DNA of 64,000 nucleotides from Allobosea sp. Leaf344 (GTDB lineage: Bacteria > Pseudomonadota > Alphaproteobacteria > Rhizobiales > Beijerinckiaceae): contig NZ_LMRT01000009.1 of NCBI RefSeq assembly GCF_001426225.1, forward strand, positions 62,265 to 126,264, read 5' to 3'. Positions 17,561-27,434 of this stretch are shown piece after piece. A model generated the notes under the pieces. That model saw only the letters and a list, made by a program, of their open reading frames with translations. It searched no databases and had not been told where the DNA came from. A program made the translations under genes and the position numbers. Numbering within the stretch: the first letter of the stretch is position 1; each line of letters begins with the position of its first letter.

Positions 17561-18739
17561 ATGGCTGATACGGATATCGTGATCGTCGGCGCCGCGCGCA
17601 CCGCGGTCGGCGCGTTCAACGGCGCCTTCGCCAATACCGCCGCGCATGAGCTCGGCGCCGCCGCGATCAAAGAAGCCCTGAGCCGCGCCAAGGTCGAGGG
17701 CGCCGAGGTCGACGAGGTCATCATGGGCCAGATCCTCACCGCCGGGCAGGGTCAGAACCCGGCGCGGCAGGCGGCGATGGCCGCCGGCATCCCGCAGGAG
17801 GCGACCGCCTGGGGCCTGAACCAGCTCTGCGGCTCGGGCCTGCGCGCCGTGGCCATCGGCCTGCAGCAGATCGCCAGCGGCGATGCCAACATCATCGTGG
17901 CCGGCGGCCAGGAATCGATGTCGATGTCGCAGCACGGCGCGCATCTGCGCAACGGCACCAAGATGGGCGACATGAAATTCGTCGACACCATGCTGAAGGA
18001 CGGGCTCTGGGACGCCTTCCACGGCTATCACATGGGCACGACCGCCGAGAACGTCGCCACCAAATGGCAGATCAGCCGCGAGGAGCAGGATGCCTTCGCG
18101 GTGAAGTCGCAGAACAAGGCCGAGGCCGCCCAGAAGGCCGGCCGCTTCAAGGACGAGATCGTGCCCTTCACGATTTCGACCCGCAAGGGCGACATCGTCG
18201 TCGACAGCGACGAATATCCGCGCCACGGCGCCACGCTCGAGGCGATGGCGAAGCTCCGCCCGGCCTTCTCCAAGGACGGCACGGTCACGGCCGGCAATGC
18301 GTCGGGCATCAATGACGGCGCCGCCGCGCTGGTGCTGATGACCGCCAAGGAAGCCGCGCGCCGCGGCCTCACGCCGATCGCCCGCGTCGCCTCCTGGGCG
18401 ACGGCCGGCGTCGATCCCGCGATCATGGGTTCGGGTCCGATCCCGGCGACGCGCAAGGCGCTCGAAAAGGCCGGCTGGAAGATCGGCGATCTCGATCTGG
18501 TCGAGGCGAACGAGGCCTTCGCGGCGCAGGCCATCGCGGTCAACAAGGATCTCGGCTGGAACACCGACATGGTCAACGTCAATGGCGGCGCGATCGCGAT
18601 CGGCCATCCGATCGGCGCCTCCGGCGCCCGCGTGCTGGTGACGCTGCTTCACGAAATGCAGAAGCGCGACGCCAAGAAGGGCCTCGCCACCCTCTGCATC
18701 GGCGGCGGCATGGGCGTCGCCCTCACGGTCGAGCGCTGA
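17561..18739 (+). CDS. phaA: Acetyl-CoA C-acetyltransferase (beta-ketothiolase)
   Basis: Condenses two acetyl-CoA to acetoacetyl-CoA, the first step of PHB synthesis. The 392-residue length is standard. Active-site residues are visible: nucleophile Cys90 (LNQLCGSGL), the GHPIGASG histidine near 349, and the second cysteine in LCIGGGMG near the C-terminus. Start ATG has GAGGATC upstream. DUF1737 and phaB genes follow on the same strand with short gaps, forming an operon. Confidence 0.96.
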   Translation: MADTDIVIVGAARTAVGAFNGAFANTAAHELGAAAIKEALSRAKVEGAEVDEVIMGQILTAGQGQNPARQAAMAAGIPQEATAWGLNQLCGSGLRAVAIGLQQIASGDANIIVAGGQESMSMSQHGAHLRNGTKMGDMKFVDTMLKDGLWDAFHGYHMGTTAENVATKWQISREEQDAFAVKSQNKAEAAQKAGRFKDEIVPFTISTRKGDIVVDSDEYPRHGATLEAMAKLRPAFSKDGTVTAGNASGINDGAAALVLMTAKEAARRGLTPIARVASWATAGVDPAIMGSGPIPATRKALEKAGWKIGDLDLVEANEAFAAQAIAVNKDLGWNTDMVNVNGGAIAIGHPIGASGARVLVTLLHEMQKRDAKKGLATLCIGGGMGVALTVER

Positions 18740-18744
18740 TTCGG

Positions 18745-18960
18745 GTGGCGCGGCAGACGACGCTCTACCGCTATCTCACCGGGCCCGATGACGCCGCCTT
18801 CTGTCATCGGGTCAGCGAGGCCCTGAGCCGGGGCTGGGTGCTCTACGGACCACCCACCCTGACATTCGACAGCGAGGCCGGCCGCGTCATCTGCGGCCAG
18901 GCCATCATCAAGGACACCGACGGGCCCTATTCGCCCGACATGGAACTGGCCGAACAATAA
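18745..18960 (+). CDS. DUF1737 protein between phaA and phaB
   Basis: A 71-residue protein beginning at a GTG only 5 nt after the phaA stop, so it is probably translationally coupled. The sequence (LYRYLTGPDDAAFCHRVSEALSRGW...) fits the DUF1737 family, short soluble proteins of unknown role. It ends 33 nt before phaB. Its position suggests an accessory role in PHB or CoA metabolism, but that is only inference. Confidence 0.75.
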   Translation: MARQTTLYRYLTGPDDAAFCHRVSEALSRGWVLYGPPTLTFDSEAGRVICGQAIIKDTDGPYSPDMELAEQ

Positions 18961-18993
18961 CGCGGCGAAGCGCCGTCGAGAGGGGAGACGAGG

Positions 18994-19716
18994 ATGACCA
19001 GGGTAGCTTTGGTGACGGGCGGGACACGCGGCATCGGCGCGGCGATCTGCAAGGCCTTGCTCGAGGCCGGACACAAGGTGGCCGCGAGCTATGCCGGAAA
19101 CGACGAGGCGGCCGCGAAATTCCAGGCCGAGACCGGCATCCCGGTGTTCAAATGGGATGTCGGCGATTACGACGCCTGCGCCGAGGGCATCGCGCGGGTC
19201 GAGGCCGATCTCGGGCCGATCGACATCCTGGTCAACAATGCCGGCATCACCCGCGACGGCTTCTTCCACAAGATGACGAAGCAGCAATGGTCGGACGTGA
19301 TCCGCACCAATCTCGATTCGCTGTTCAACATGACGCGCCCGGTGATCGAGGGCATGCGGGCGCGCAGCTTCGGCCGGATCATCGTGATCTCCTCGATCAA
19401 CGGCCAGAAGGGCCAGATGGGCCAGGTCAACTACTCCGCCGCCAAGGCCGGGGACATCGGCTTCGTCAAGGCGCTGGCGCAGGAGAACGCCAATAAGGGC
19501 ATCACCGTCAACGCGATCACGCCTGGCTATATCGGCACCGACATGGTCGCCGCCATGCCGGAGGAGGCGCTGAAGCGCGTCGTCGCCGGCATCCCGGTCG
19601 GCCGGCTCGGCAAGCCGGAGGAGATCGCCGCCATGGTGGTGTTCCTCGCTTCCGAGCACGGCTCCTTCGCCACCGGCGCGACCTTCGCGGTGAATGGCGG
19701 GCAGTATATGGCGTGA
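18994..19716 (+). CDS. phaB: Acetoacetyl-CoA reductase
   Basis: NADPH-dependent reduction of acetoacetyl-CoA to (R)-3-hydroxybutyryl-CoA, the monomer for PHB synthase. A 240-residue short-chain dehydrogenase with GGTRGIG at 8-14, NNAG near 85-88, and the Ser-Tyr-Lys catalytic set in ISSINGQKGQMGQVNYSAAK. The ribosome site is GAGGGGAG. PHB synthase (phaC) is not in the window. Confidence 0.95.
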   Translation: MTRVALVTGGTRGIGAAICKALLEAGHKVAASYAGNDEAAAKFQAETGIPVFKWDVGDYDACAEGIARVEADLGPIDILVNNAGITRDGFFHKMTKQQWSDVIRTNLDSLFNMTRPVIEGMRARSFGRIIVISSINGQKGQMGQVNYSAAKAGDIGFVKALAQENANKGITVNAITPGYIGTDMVAAMPEEALKRVVAGIPVGRLGKPEEIAAMVVFLASEHGSFATGATFAVNGGQYMA

Positions 19717-19720
19717 AACG

Positions 19721-19931
19721 GGGCGAGTGACGAATAGCGAATGGCGAATGGCGAGTGACGAATAGGACGGCTGAGCCGCGTATCGCCTGCTTCGCCACTC
19801 TCCTCTCGCCATTCGCCTCTCGCCATTCGCCTCGAACAGGGCGAGTGACGAATAGCGAGTGGCGAATAGGATGGCGGAGGACGGCTGAACCGGGTATCGC
19901 CTGCTTCGCCACTCCCCTCTCGCCATTCGCC
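19721..19931. repeat. Duplicated short-unit palindromic repeat element
   Basis: Two imperfect copies (about 19721-19837 and 19839-19931) each begin GGGCGAGTGACGAATAGCGA and end in CTCTCGCCATTCGCC. Inside each, a run of 7-8 bp units (GAATGGC, GAATAGC, GAGTGAC) is followed by its inverted form; for example 19744-19755 pairs perfectly with 19805-19816. The segment CGGGTATCGCCTGCTTCGCC recurs in both copies with small changes. The second copy ends 5 bp before the EamA start codon, displacing any ribosome site. Confidence 0.85.
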
Positions 19932-19935
19932 CCAG

Positions 19936-20793
19936 ATGACCTCCCGCACCGCCACCCTCATCGGCCTGCTCGCCATCCTGCTCTGGTCGACGCTGGCGCT
20001 GTTCACGGCGATGTCGGGGCGGGTCCCGGCCTTCCAGCTCGTCGGCATGACCTTCGTCATCGGCGGCCTGCTGATCCTGGCGATCGCGGCTGTCCGCGGC
20101 GATCTCGGGCGGATCATGCCGACGAAAGCCTCCTTCGCTCTGGGGCTCTACGGCCCCTTCGGCGACACCGCGCTCTATTACGCCGCGGTCAAGACCGCCC
20201 CGCCGGCCGAGGCCAATCTGATCCATTATCTCTGGCCGCTGCTGATCGTGCTGTTCGCGGCGCTCCTGCCCGGCGGCCAGCTGAAGCCGCGCCACCTCGT
20301 CGGGGCGCTCGCCGGGCTGGCGGCCACGGCGCTGCTGGTCGGCGGCGGAGTCCAAGGCGGCGGCCTCGCCCTCGGCCATCTGCTCGCCCTCTGCGGCGCC
20401 TTCGTCTGGGCGAGCTATTCCGTGCTGTCGCGCCGCTTCGCCGATGTGCCTTCGGAGAGCCTGAGCGTCACGCTGCTGGCCTGCGCCGTGCCGGCCTTCG
20501 CGCTGCACGCCGCCTTCGAGCCGACGCTGTGGTCGCTGACCCCGACCGAATGGGGCGGCGTGCTCGGTCTCGGCCTGGGCTCGATCGGCCTCGCCTTCAT
20601 CGTCTGGGATATCGGCATGAAGAAGGGCGATGTCGCGCTGCTCGGCGTCGCCTCCTATGCCGCGCCGGTCCTGTCCACCCTGACCCTGGTCGTGGCCGGC
20701 TATGCCGCGGCCAGCTGGACGCTGGCGCTGGCCTGCCTGCTGACCGTGATCGGCGCGCTGATCGCGAGCCGGCCGGGCAGAACCGCCACCTGA
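19936..20793 (+). CDS. EamA/DMT family exporter (YddG-like)
   Basis: A 285-residue inner-membrane protein with about ten hydrophobic helices in two EamA halves. The first helix is RTATLIGLLAILLWSTLALF. Features such as GLYGPFGDTALYYAAVK and HYLWPLLIVLFA resemble YddG-type aromatic amino acid exporters; substrate not provable from sequence. There is no Shine-Dalgarno sequence because the repeat element ends just before the ATG, so translation may be poor or the true start may be one of the later codons. Confidence 0.85.
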   Translation: MTSRTATLIGLLAILLWSTLALFTAMSGRVPAFQLVGMTFVIGGLLILAIAAVRGDLGRIMPTKASFALGLYGPFGDTALYYAAVKTAPPAEANLIHYLWPLLIVLFAALLPGGQLKPRHLVGALAGLAATALLVGGGVQGGGLALGHLLALCGAFVWASYSVLSRRFADVPSESLSVTLLACAVPAFALHAAFEPTLWSLTPTEWGGVLGLGLGSIGLAFIVWDIGMKKGDVALLGVASYAAPVLSTLTLVVAGYAAASWTLALACLLTVIGALIASRPGRTAT

Positions 20794-20835
20794 TCGCGAT
20801 CGCGGGCGCAGCGGGCGCCGAGCCCGCCCGCTCGC

Positions 20836-23538
20836 TCAGTTGCGCCTGAGCAGCCGCTCGAGATAATCCAGCTCTTCCATCGGCCGCGTCGGGTCGCCGA
20901 GGCGGCGGCGCAGCTCTTCCAGGATGCGCCTCGCCCGCTGGGTGGCGCTCTCATCCGCGCCCGGCACGCGCACGCGCCCATCCGCCCAGTCGCGCTGGCG
21001 CTGCGGCCGCCCGAGCGGATCCTCGCGGCCGCGCTGCTGCGCCGAGGGCCGGCTCGCCGGCTGGTCGTCGGGCTCGCCGAAGGCGCCCTCCGTGCCCTCG
21101 CCCTCGCCGGGCTGGCCCTGCATCTGCTGGGCGAGGTTCTGCCCACCCTTGCGCAGCGCTTCGAGCGCCCGCCCCTGCGCATCCAGCGCGCCTTCGCCCT
21201 GGCCCTGGCCGAGCTGGCCTTCCGCCTCGCGCATGGCGTCCTCGGCTTCGCCGAGCTCGCCCATCTGCGAGCCGCCCATGCCGCGCATCCGCCGCTGCAG
21301 ATCCTCCAGCCGCTGGCGCAGCTGCTCCTGGCGCTGGGCCAGGCTCTGCCCCTGACCCTGACCCTGGCCCTGGCCCATCTGGCCTTCGCCGTTCTCGCCC
21401 TCTTCGCCCTCCTGGCCCTGTTCGCCGGGCTGCTGCTGGCCGCGCTGGCCCCTCTGCCCCTGCTGGCCCGGCTGGCGCTGCCCCTGCTGGCCCGGGCGCG
21501 CCTGCTGCTGGCCCGGGCGCCGGCCCTGCTGTGTCCGGTTCTGTCGCTGCTGCTCCTGCTGGAAGGTCTCGTCCCGCAGGTTCTGCTGCTCCCGCGTCAT
21601 CCGGTCGAGATCGCTCAGCGCCTGGTTCATCTCGCGCTGGCGCGGATCCTGCTGCTGGCCGGGCCTGGCCATCTGCAGATTGTTGAGCATGCGGTTGAGC
21701 TCTTCCATCAGCCGCTGCGCCTCGGCCATGTCGCCGCGCTTCGACAGCTCCTCGATCCGGTTGAGCATGTTCTGCAGGTCGCGCGGCGTGACGGTCCGGA
21801 AATTCTCCGGCATCTGTGCCGTGTTCTGCTCGCCATTCTGCTGCTGCCGCTGCATCTGCTGGGCGAGCTCGCGCATGAAATTGTCGAGCGCGCGCCGCAT
21901 CTCCTCGGTCAGCTTCTTGATCTCGTCCTCGGAGGCGCCGCGCTCCAGCGCCTGCTGCAGATTCTCCTGCGCCGCGCGCAGCGCCTTTTCGGCGTCGGAG
22001 AGTTCGCCATCCTCGAGCTGCAGCGCCAGCGCCCACATCAGCTCCGCCACCTCGCGCAGCTGGTCGTCGGAACTCGCCCGGCGCAGTCGCTCGTTCAGCA
22101 TGCGCATCCCGAGATAGACGCCGGTCTCCTTCAGGAACAGCTCGGGCTCGATCAGCAGCGCATCCATGGCGAGCTGCACGAGCCGGCGGGTCTCGACATC
22201 CATCACCAGCTTGCGTCGCTGCTCGACCAAAGCCTTGGCCAGGGGCTTGGTGAAGGTGCGCTGCGGCAGGGTGACCTCGACCGATTCGCTGCGGCCTTCC
22301 TGCCCGGCCTCGTCGCGCGCCACCAAAGTCATGGCGACCTTGGCGCCCGCCCAGGGATGGGCGGAGAAATCCACCGTGCTCTTCATCGGCTCCTCGCCGG
22401 CGGGCGAGGAGGGCACGGCCAGGCTCTGCTTGGGCGGCTCGACCAGCGAACGCCCACCCGCGCCCTGCCCGGGGCGCGACACCAGCACCTCGGCCGAGGC
22501 GACGCCGTAATCGTCCTTTGCCGTATAGCTCAGCCCCAGCCCGCCGGCCTGCGGCCCGGTGATCGGCTTGGGCGGCTCGCTGAAGCCGATCTGCGGCGGC
22601 TGGTCGGCGATCGCGTTCAGCGTCAGCACCGCGCGCGGGGCGCCGCTGCCGGTCAGCCGGAGCGTGCCGTTGCCGGCGAGCGTGAACCGCTTCTCGACCA
22701 CGCCGGGCGTGGCGTCGCTCGCCGCCGGCTTGGGTGCCGCCGCCGGCGTCTCGGGCGTTGCGAGCGGGTCGAGACGGCCGGAGGTCGCGACCTCCATGGC
22801 GCTCTTGCCGGCGATGCGGACCACCACCACCGATTTTTCCGGCGCGCTCAGCGTGGAACTGTCGAGCCGGGCGAAATCCAGCAGGATCGGCGGCAGGCGC
22901 GTATAGGCCGGCGGATCGATCCAGGCGTCGATGCGCACGGCGGGCGCCGGCAGCGACGGGCCGCGCCAGTCGAAGGCGGCGGAGAGCCGCGGCAGCGCCT
23001 CGTGCCCGGCGATGAAGAAGGCGGTCACGGCCGCCAGCAGCGGCACCGCGCGCAAAGCCAGCCTGTCGCGGCCGGCCATCAGCGGCTGCGGCGTAGCGAC
23101 GCTCAGCCCCGCGACCTGCCGGCTCTGGCGCTCGACATGCACCTTCCACAAGGCCTGCGACACCGGATCGGCCGAACCGACGGCGAGGCTGTCCTCCAGC
23201 GCCGAGGCAGGGCGATGGCCGCCGGCCAGGGACTGGTCGAGCCGGGCCAGCGCGTCGCGCCGGGAGGGGACGTGCAGCCGCGCGACGTGAAGGAGGCTGT
23301 AGACCAGCGCCGCGGCGAAGAGGCCGACGCCCAGCGCCCGTCCCTGCCAGGGCAGATGCGTCCAGAGACCGAGCCAGGAGAGCGCGAGGAAGGTGAGCAG
23401 CACCGCCACCGGCAGCCACAGCCGGGGCCAGAGCCGTTCCCACCCCAGCGCCAGCCGCGAGGCCGTCGTCAGGCGCGCGAGCCGCTGCCTGACCGCCGCA
23501 ACCGGATCAGCCGCCTTGCGGCGCTCAGCTTCATTCAT
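20836..23538 (-). CDS. TIGR02302 family (DUF4175) membrane protein with Gln-rich tail
   Basis: A 900-residue alphaproteobacterial protein of unknown function. Two transmembrane helices lie near the N-terminus (about 45-85) and another at about 155-180. A large region follows to about 500, presumably periplasmic, then a helical segment (about 500-600). The C-terminal part (about 600-780) is extremely Gln/Gly/Arg-rich (QQQQ runs, a GQGQ tract) before a final charged segment. It lies downstream of lysA on the same strand, 119 bp away. The low-complexity tail could be a disordered scaffold; that is inference. Confidence 0.88.
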   Translation of the reverse strand: MNEAERRKAADPVAAVRQRLARLTTASRLALGWERLWPRLWLPVAVLLTFLALSWLGLWTHLPWQGRALGVGLFAAALVYSLLHVARLHVPSRRDALARLDQSLAGGHRPASALEDSLAVGSADPVSQALWKVHVERQSRQVAGLSVATPQPLMAGRDRLALRAVPLLAAVTAFFIAGHEALPRLSAAFDWRGPSLPAPAVRIDAWIDPPAYTRLPPILLDFARLDSSTLSAPEKSVVVVRIAGKSAMEVATSGRLDPLATPETPAAAPKPAASDATPGVVEKRFTLAGNGTLRLTGSGAPRAVLTLNAIADQPPQIGFSEPPKPITGPQAGGLGLSYTAKDDYGVASAEVLVSRPGQGAGGRSLVEPPKQSLAVPSSPAGEEPMKSTVDFSAHPWAGAKVAMTLVARDEAGQEGRSESVEVTLPQRTFTKPLAKALVEQRRKLVMDVETRRLVQLAMDALLIEPELFLKETGVYLGMRMLNERLRRASSDDQLREVAELMWALALQLEDGELSDAEKALRAAQENLQQALERGASEDEIKKLTEEMRRALDNFMRELAQQMQRQQQNGEQNTAQMPENFRTVTPRDLQNMLNRIEELSKRGDMAEAQRLMEELNRMLNNLQMARPGQQQDPRQREMNQALSDLDRMTREQQNLRDETFQQEQQRQNRTQQGRRPGQQQARPGQQGQRQPGQQGQRGQRGQQQPGEQGQEGEEGENGEGQMGQGQGQGQGQSLAQRQEQLRQRLEDLQRRMRGMGGSQMGELGEAEDAMREAEGQLGQGQGEGALDAQGRALEALRKGGQNLAQQMQGQPGEGEGTEGAFGEPDDQPASRPSAQQRGREDPLGRPQRQRDWADGRVRVPGADESATQRARRILEELRRRLGDPTRPMEELDYLERLLRRN

Positions 23539-23657
23539 GCCGTCGCTCCGAGCCGCCCCCGCGCCTTGAACCCATCGCGCTCAGGCTAGCCCGAGATTAT
23601 GGCAAGTCCAATGCCAAGCTGCGCCTTCCGACGGCGCATCAGCGCATCGTGAACAGC

Positions 23658-24947
23658 TCAGGCCAGCCAGGGCGGGGAGCGGTCGCTGCCGAGCAGCTCC
23701 TCATAGCTCTGGCGCGGCCGCGTCACCGCGTATTCGCTGCCCTTGACCAGCACTTCGGCGACCAGCAGGCGCTGATTATAGGTCGAGGACATGCTCGCCC
23801 CATAGGCACCGGCGGTCATGAAGGCGATCAGATCGCCCGGTGCCAGCTCCGGCAGCTCGCGCCCGGCGGTGAAGGTGTCGCTCGATTCGCAGATCGGGCC
23901 GACCACGTCATAGGCGATTCTGCGCGCATCCGCCGCAGCCTCCCGCACCGGCCAGATCTCGTGATAGGCCTCGTACATCGCCGGCCGCACCAGATCGTTC
24001 ATGGCGGCGTCGACCACCGCGAACTGCTTGGTCGGGCGCGGGTTGAGATGCAGCACCTGCGTCATCAGGATGCCGGCATTGCCGACGATCAGCCGGCCGG
24101 GCTCGAAGCCGAGCTCGACGTCGAGACCGGCGGTGACCCGCGCCACCATCGCCGCATAGGCCTCGATCAGCCCGGGGCCATGATCGAAATCGGCGGGGAT
24201 GTCGTAGGGAATGCCGAGCCCGCCGCCGAGATCGAGCCGATCGACGCGGTGACCCTCGCCGCGCAGCGCCACAACGAGCTGCGCCATCTTGGCATAGGCC
24301 GCCTCGAAGGCCTCGGTCTCCCGGATCTGGCTGCCGATATGCAGCGCCAGCCCCATCATCCGCACGCCCGGCAGGTTGGCGGCGCGGGCATAGAGCCGGT
24401 GCACCTCCTCGAAGGAGACGCCGAACTTGTTCTCGGAGGAGCCGGTGGTGATCTTGGCGTGGCCGCCGGCGCCGATATCGGGATTGACCCGGAACACCGC
24501 CTCCTGCCGCCGGCCGAGCGAGGCCGCGACCTTCGACAGCAGGTCGAGCTCCCCTTCCGTCTCGACATTGACCTGGTAGATCCCGGCCGCGACGGCGTAG
24601 CGCAATTCGCTCTCGCTCTTGCCGACGCCGGAGAACACGATCTTCTCCGGCGGGAAGCCGGCGGCGAGTGCCTTGCGCACCTCGCCTTCCGACACCGTAT
24701 CGGCGCCGGCGCCGAGCGCGGCCAGCGTCTTCAGCACGCCGAGATTGCCGTTGGCCTTCATCGCATAGAAGACATGCGCCTTGCCGGCCTCGGCCGTCCC
24801 GGCCATCGCGGCGGCGAACAGCCGGTAATGCCGCTCGATCGTCGCGGAGGAATAGACATAGACCGGCGTGCCGACCTCGGCCGCGATCCGGCGAAGATCG
24901 ACGTCCTCGGCGAAGAGCGAGCCGTCGCGATAGCTGAAATGATGCAT
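23658..24947 (-). CDS. lysA: Diaminopimelate decarboxylase
   Basis: PLP enzyme converting meso-diaminopimelate to lysine, the last step of lysine synthesis. The 429-residue protein is a fold-type III barrel; the PLP lysine is Lys64 in FYAMKANGN. HIGSQI and the GPICESSDTF motif (substrate-binding Cys from the partner subunit) are present. It starts 7 nt after the stop of the small lipoprotein gene, so argH-lipoprotein-lysA form one transcript. Confidence 0.96.
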   Translation of the reverse strand: MHHFSYRDGSLFAEDVDLRRIAAEVGTPVYVYSSATIERHYRLFAAAMAGTAEAGKAHVFYAMKANGNLGVLKTLAALGAGADTVSEGEVRKALAAGFPPEKIVFSGVGKSESELRYAVAAGIYQVNVETEGELDLLSKVAASLGRRQEAVFRVNPDIGAGGHAKITTGSSENKFGVSFEEVHRLYARAANLPGVRMMGLALHIGSQIRETEAFEAAYAKMAQLVVALRGEGHRVDRLDLGGGLGIPYDIPADFDHGPGLIEAYAAMVARVTAGLDVELGFEPGRLIVGNAGILMTQVLHLNPRPTKQFAVVDAAMNDLVRPAMYEAYHEIWPVREAAADARRIAYDVVGPICESSDTFTAGRELPELAPGDLIAFMTAGAYGASMSSTYNQRLLVAEVLVKGSEYAVTRPRQSYEELLGSDRSPPWLA

Positions 24948-24954
24948 CGGAGGC

Positions 24955-25218
24955 TCAGAGCAGCGGGTCGAGCACGAAGCTCTTTTCGGGGATGGTGATG
25001 GCGCGGCCGGCCTTCGGCGGCTTGGCCAGCGGCGAACCCGCCGTCGGCGAGCTGAATTCGCTTTCCGTCGCGCCGACCTGGCCGTCCGGCAGGTCCATGG
25101 CGTTGGTCGCGTTCGGCGGCGGCTCCAGCGGACCCTTGCGACCGCAGGCCGTGAGGGCGAGACCGAGCATGCCGGCCAGGAGCAGGGCGCGGCCGAGTTT
25201 CAGGCGGGGATGCGGCAC
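24955..25218 (-). CDS. lptM: Small LptM-like lipoprotein
   Basis: An 87-residue lipoprotein: lipobox LTAC followed by GRKGPLEPPP, the hallmark of the LptM/YifL family that helps mature the LptD-LptE outer-membrane translocon in Enterobacteria. I chose a GTG start (PHPRLKLGR follows), because GAGGG lies 8 nt upstream and this gives a compact lipoprotein signal peptide. An ATG at 25275 would add 19 residues. Position between argH and lysA is a known arrangement. Confidence 0.78.
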   Translation of the reverse strand: MPHPRLKLGRALLLAGMLGLALTACGRKGPLEPPPNATNAMDLPDGQVGATESEFSSPTAGSPLAKPPKAGRAITIPEKSFVLDPLL

Positions 25219-25286
25219 GAAAGGAAACCCTCGGACGAAGCGTGAGACTGACTGTAGCGAAAGCTGCGCGGCCATGCGAGCCGGAT

Positions 25287-26678
25287 TCAGCCCCTGGCCT
25301 TCCTGAGCTGGGCCAGCCAGCGGCGGGCCTGGCGGCCGACATTCGCCGGTGCCGTGCCGCCATGGCTGGTCCGGCTCCTGACCGATTGCGTGACGCCGAG
25401 CACGGCGAAGATCGCCTCGGTGATCTGCGGCTCCACCGCCTGCATCTCCTCCAGCGACAGCTTCTCCAGCCCGACCCCCTTGGCCGAGGCGATGCCGACG
25501 AGCTTGCCGGTGACGTGATGGGCGTCGCGGAACGGCATCTTCAGCACCCGCACCAGCCAGTCCGCCAGATCGGTCGCGGTGGCGTAGCCGAGCCCGGCGG
25601 CCCGCTTCATAGCCTTGAGATCCGGCTCCATGTCGCGGACCATGCCCGCCATCGCCGCCAGGCAGAGCGACAGCGTCTGCAGCGCGTCGAAGGTGCCTTC
25701 CTTGTCCTCCTGCATGTCCTTGGAATAGGTCAGCGGCAGGCCCTTCATCATCGTCAGCATCGCCTGCAGCGCCCCGAAGACGCGGCCGGCCTTGCCGCGC
25801 ACCAGCTCGGCCGCATCCGGATTGCGCTTCTGCGGCATGATCGAGGAGCCGGTCGAGAAGCTGTCGGAGAGGCGCACGAAGCCGAATTGCGGCGTCGCCC
25901 ACAGCACGATCTCCTCCGCCAGCCGCGACAGATGCATCGCGCAGATCGAGGCCGCCGCCAGCGTTTCCAGCACGAAATCGCGGTCGGAGACCGAATCCAG
26001 CGAATTCGCCGTCGGCCGGTCGAAACCCAGCGCCTGCGCCGTCATGTGCCGGTCGATCGGGAAGGAGGTGCCGGCCAGCGCCGCCGCGCCGAGCGGACAT
26101 TCGTTCAGCCGCGCCCGCGCATCCCGCACCCGGCCGCGATCGCGCGACAGCATCTCGACATAGGCCAGCAGATGATGGCCGAAGGTGACCGGCTGCGCCG
26201 ATTGCAGATGGGTGAAGCCCGGCATCACCGAGCCGGCATGGGCCAGCGCCTTCTCCGCCAGGGCGAGCTGGAGATCGGCCATCTGCTCGTCGATCTGGTC
26301 CAGCGTGTCGCGCACCCAGAGGCGCATGTCGGTGGCGACCTGGTCGTTGCGCGAACGCGCCGTGTGGAGGCGGCCGGCCGCCGGCCCGATGCGCTCCTTG
26401 AGATCGTTCTCGATGTTCATGTGAACATCCTCGAGCGCACGCGAGAACGTGAAACGCTCCGCCTCGATATCGGCCTCGACGGCCTTGAGCCCGGCGGTGA
26501 TCGCCGCCACATCCTCGCCCGTCAGGATGCCGGTGGCCTCGAGCATCGCCGCATGGGCGAGCGAACCGCGGATGTCCTGGCGCCACAGGCGCTTGTCGAA
26601 ATCGATGGAGGCGTTGATCTCCTCCATGATGGCGTCGGGACCCGTGGCGAAACGCCCACCCCACATGCGATTGCTCAC
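25287..26678 (-). CDS. argH: Argininosuccinate lyase
   Basis: Splits argininosuccinate into arginine and fumarate, the last step of arginine synthesis. The 463-residue length is standard. The superfamily signature [12 protein letters not shown] is visible near 285, with [12 protein letters not shown] and [10 protein letters not shown] in the expected order. First gene of the argH-lptM-lysA run. Its start codon is only 28 bp from that of the divergent thioredoxin-like gene. Confidence 0.97.
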   Translation of the reverse strand: MSNRMWGGRFATGPDAIMEEINASIDFDKRLWRQDIRGSLAHAAMLEATGILTGEDVAAITAGLKAVEADIEAERFTFSRALEDVHMNIENDLKERIGPAAGRLHTARSRNDQVATDMRLWVRDTLDQIDEQMADLQLALAEKALAHAGSVMPGFTHLQSAQPVTFGHHLLAYVEMLSRDRGRVRDARARLNECPLGAAALAGTSFPIDRHMTAQALGFDRPTANSLDSVSDRDFVLETLAAASICAMHLSRLAEEIVLWATPQFGFVRLSDSFSTGSSIMPQKRNPDAAELVRGKAGRVFGALQAMLTMMKGLPLTYSKDMQEDKEGTFDALQTLSLCLAAMAGMVRDMEPDLKAMKRAAGLGYATATDLADWLVRVLKMPFRDAHHVTGKLVGIASAKGVGLEKLSLEEMQAVEPQITEAIFAVLGVTQSVRSRTSHGGTAPANVGRQARRWLAQLRKARG

Positions 26679-26706
26679 GACGGTCTTTCCTGCTCTAGGA
26701 CGCGCT

Positions 26707-27336
26707 ATGACGTCTCGGTCGATAAAATGGCTGGCCTTCGGGGCGGTGGCGCTGCTCGGCCTCGGCGGCGTCGCAGCCTTCTACTCCGGCGCGGGCGATG
26801 CCGGCAATTCCGCATCTTGCGCGGCCGCACAGCGTGCGGCGACGGCCATGGCGCCGCTGGCGCGCGGCGAAGTCGCAGCCGTGCAGGTCAATGCCAGGCC
26901 GGTGCCGGCGCCAGATCTCGCCTTTCTCGGGCCCGATGGCCGGCCGATGACACTCGCCGCGCTGCGCGGCCGGACGGTGCTGGTCAATCTCTGGGCGACC
27001 TGGTGCCCGCCCTGCCTGAAGGAAATGCCGGCGCTCGACGCTCTGCAGGGCGCGCTCGGCGGGCCCGATTTCGCGGTGGTGGCGGTGAATATCGACACGC
27101 GCAACCTCGACAAGCCGAAGGCCTGGCTCGCGGAGAACGGCATCGCAAGGCTGCCCTATTATGCCGATCCGCAGGCCGGGGTGTTCCAGGTCCTGCGCAG
27201 CACCCGCAAGGTCGAGGGCATGCCCGTCAGCCTGATCGTCGATCCCCAGGGCTGCGAGCTCGCCATCCTGCAGGGTCCCGCCGATTGGGCGAGCGCCGAC
27301 GCCAAGGCGCTGATCGCCGCCGCGCAAGGGCGCTGA
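26707..27336 (+). CDS. tlpA: TlpA-like thiol:disulfide oxidoreductase
   Basis: A 209-residue protein with an N-terminal membrane anchor (about 7-26) and a periplasmic thioredoxin fold. The redox site is [14 protein letters not shown] cis-Pro loop follows in EGMPVSLIV. TlpA-type proteins reduce cytochrome oxidase or cytochrome c partners. Divergent from argH, an arrangement common in Hyphomicrobiales. An upstream ORF extension lies within argH and is not credible. Confidence 0.9.
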   Translation: MTSRSIKWLAFGAVALLGLGGVAAFYSGAGDAGNSASCAAAQRAATAMAPLARGEVAAVQVNARPVPAPDLAFLGPDGRPMTLAALRGRTVLVNLWATWCPPCLKEMPALDALQGALGGPDFAVVAVNIDTRNLDKPKAWLAENGIARLPYYADPQAGVFQVLRSTRKVEGMPVSLIVDPQGCELAILQGPADWASADAKALIAAAQGR

Positions 27337-27434
27337 CGGCCTATTTCGCGCCGCGGCGCGGTTTGCTCCACATCAACCCCTCGCCTTCGCCGCTGCGCTA
27401 GCCTTACACTCGGCCGCCGGGTCGGGAGGAATGC

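Noticed and set aside
20951..23443. An 830-codon minus-strand frame
   Set aside because: Same-strand shadow of the DUF4175 gene in another frame; Arg/Ala-rich with no domain.
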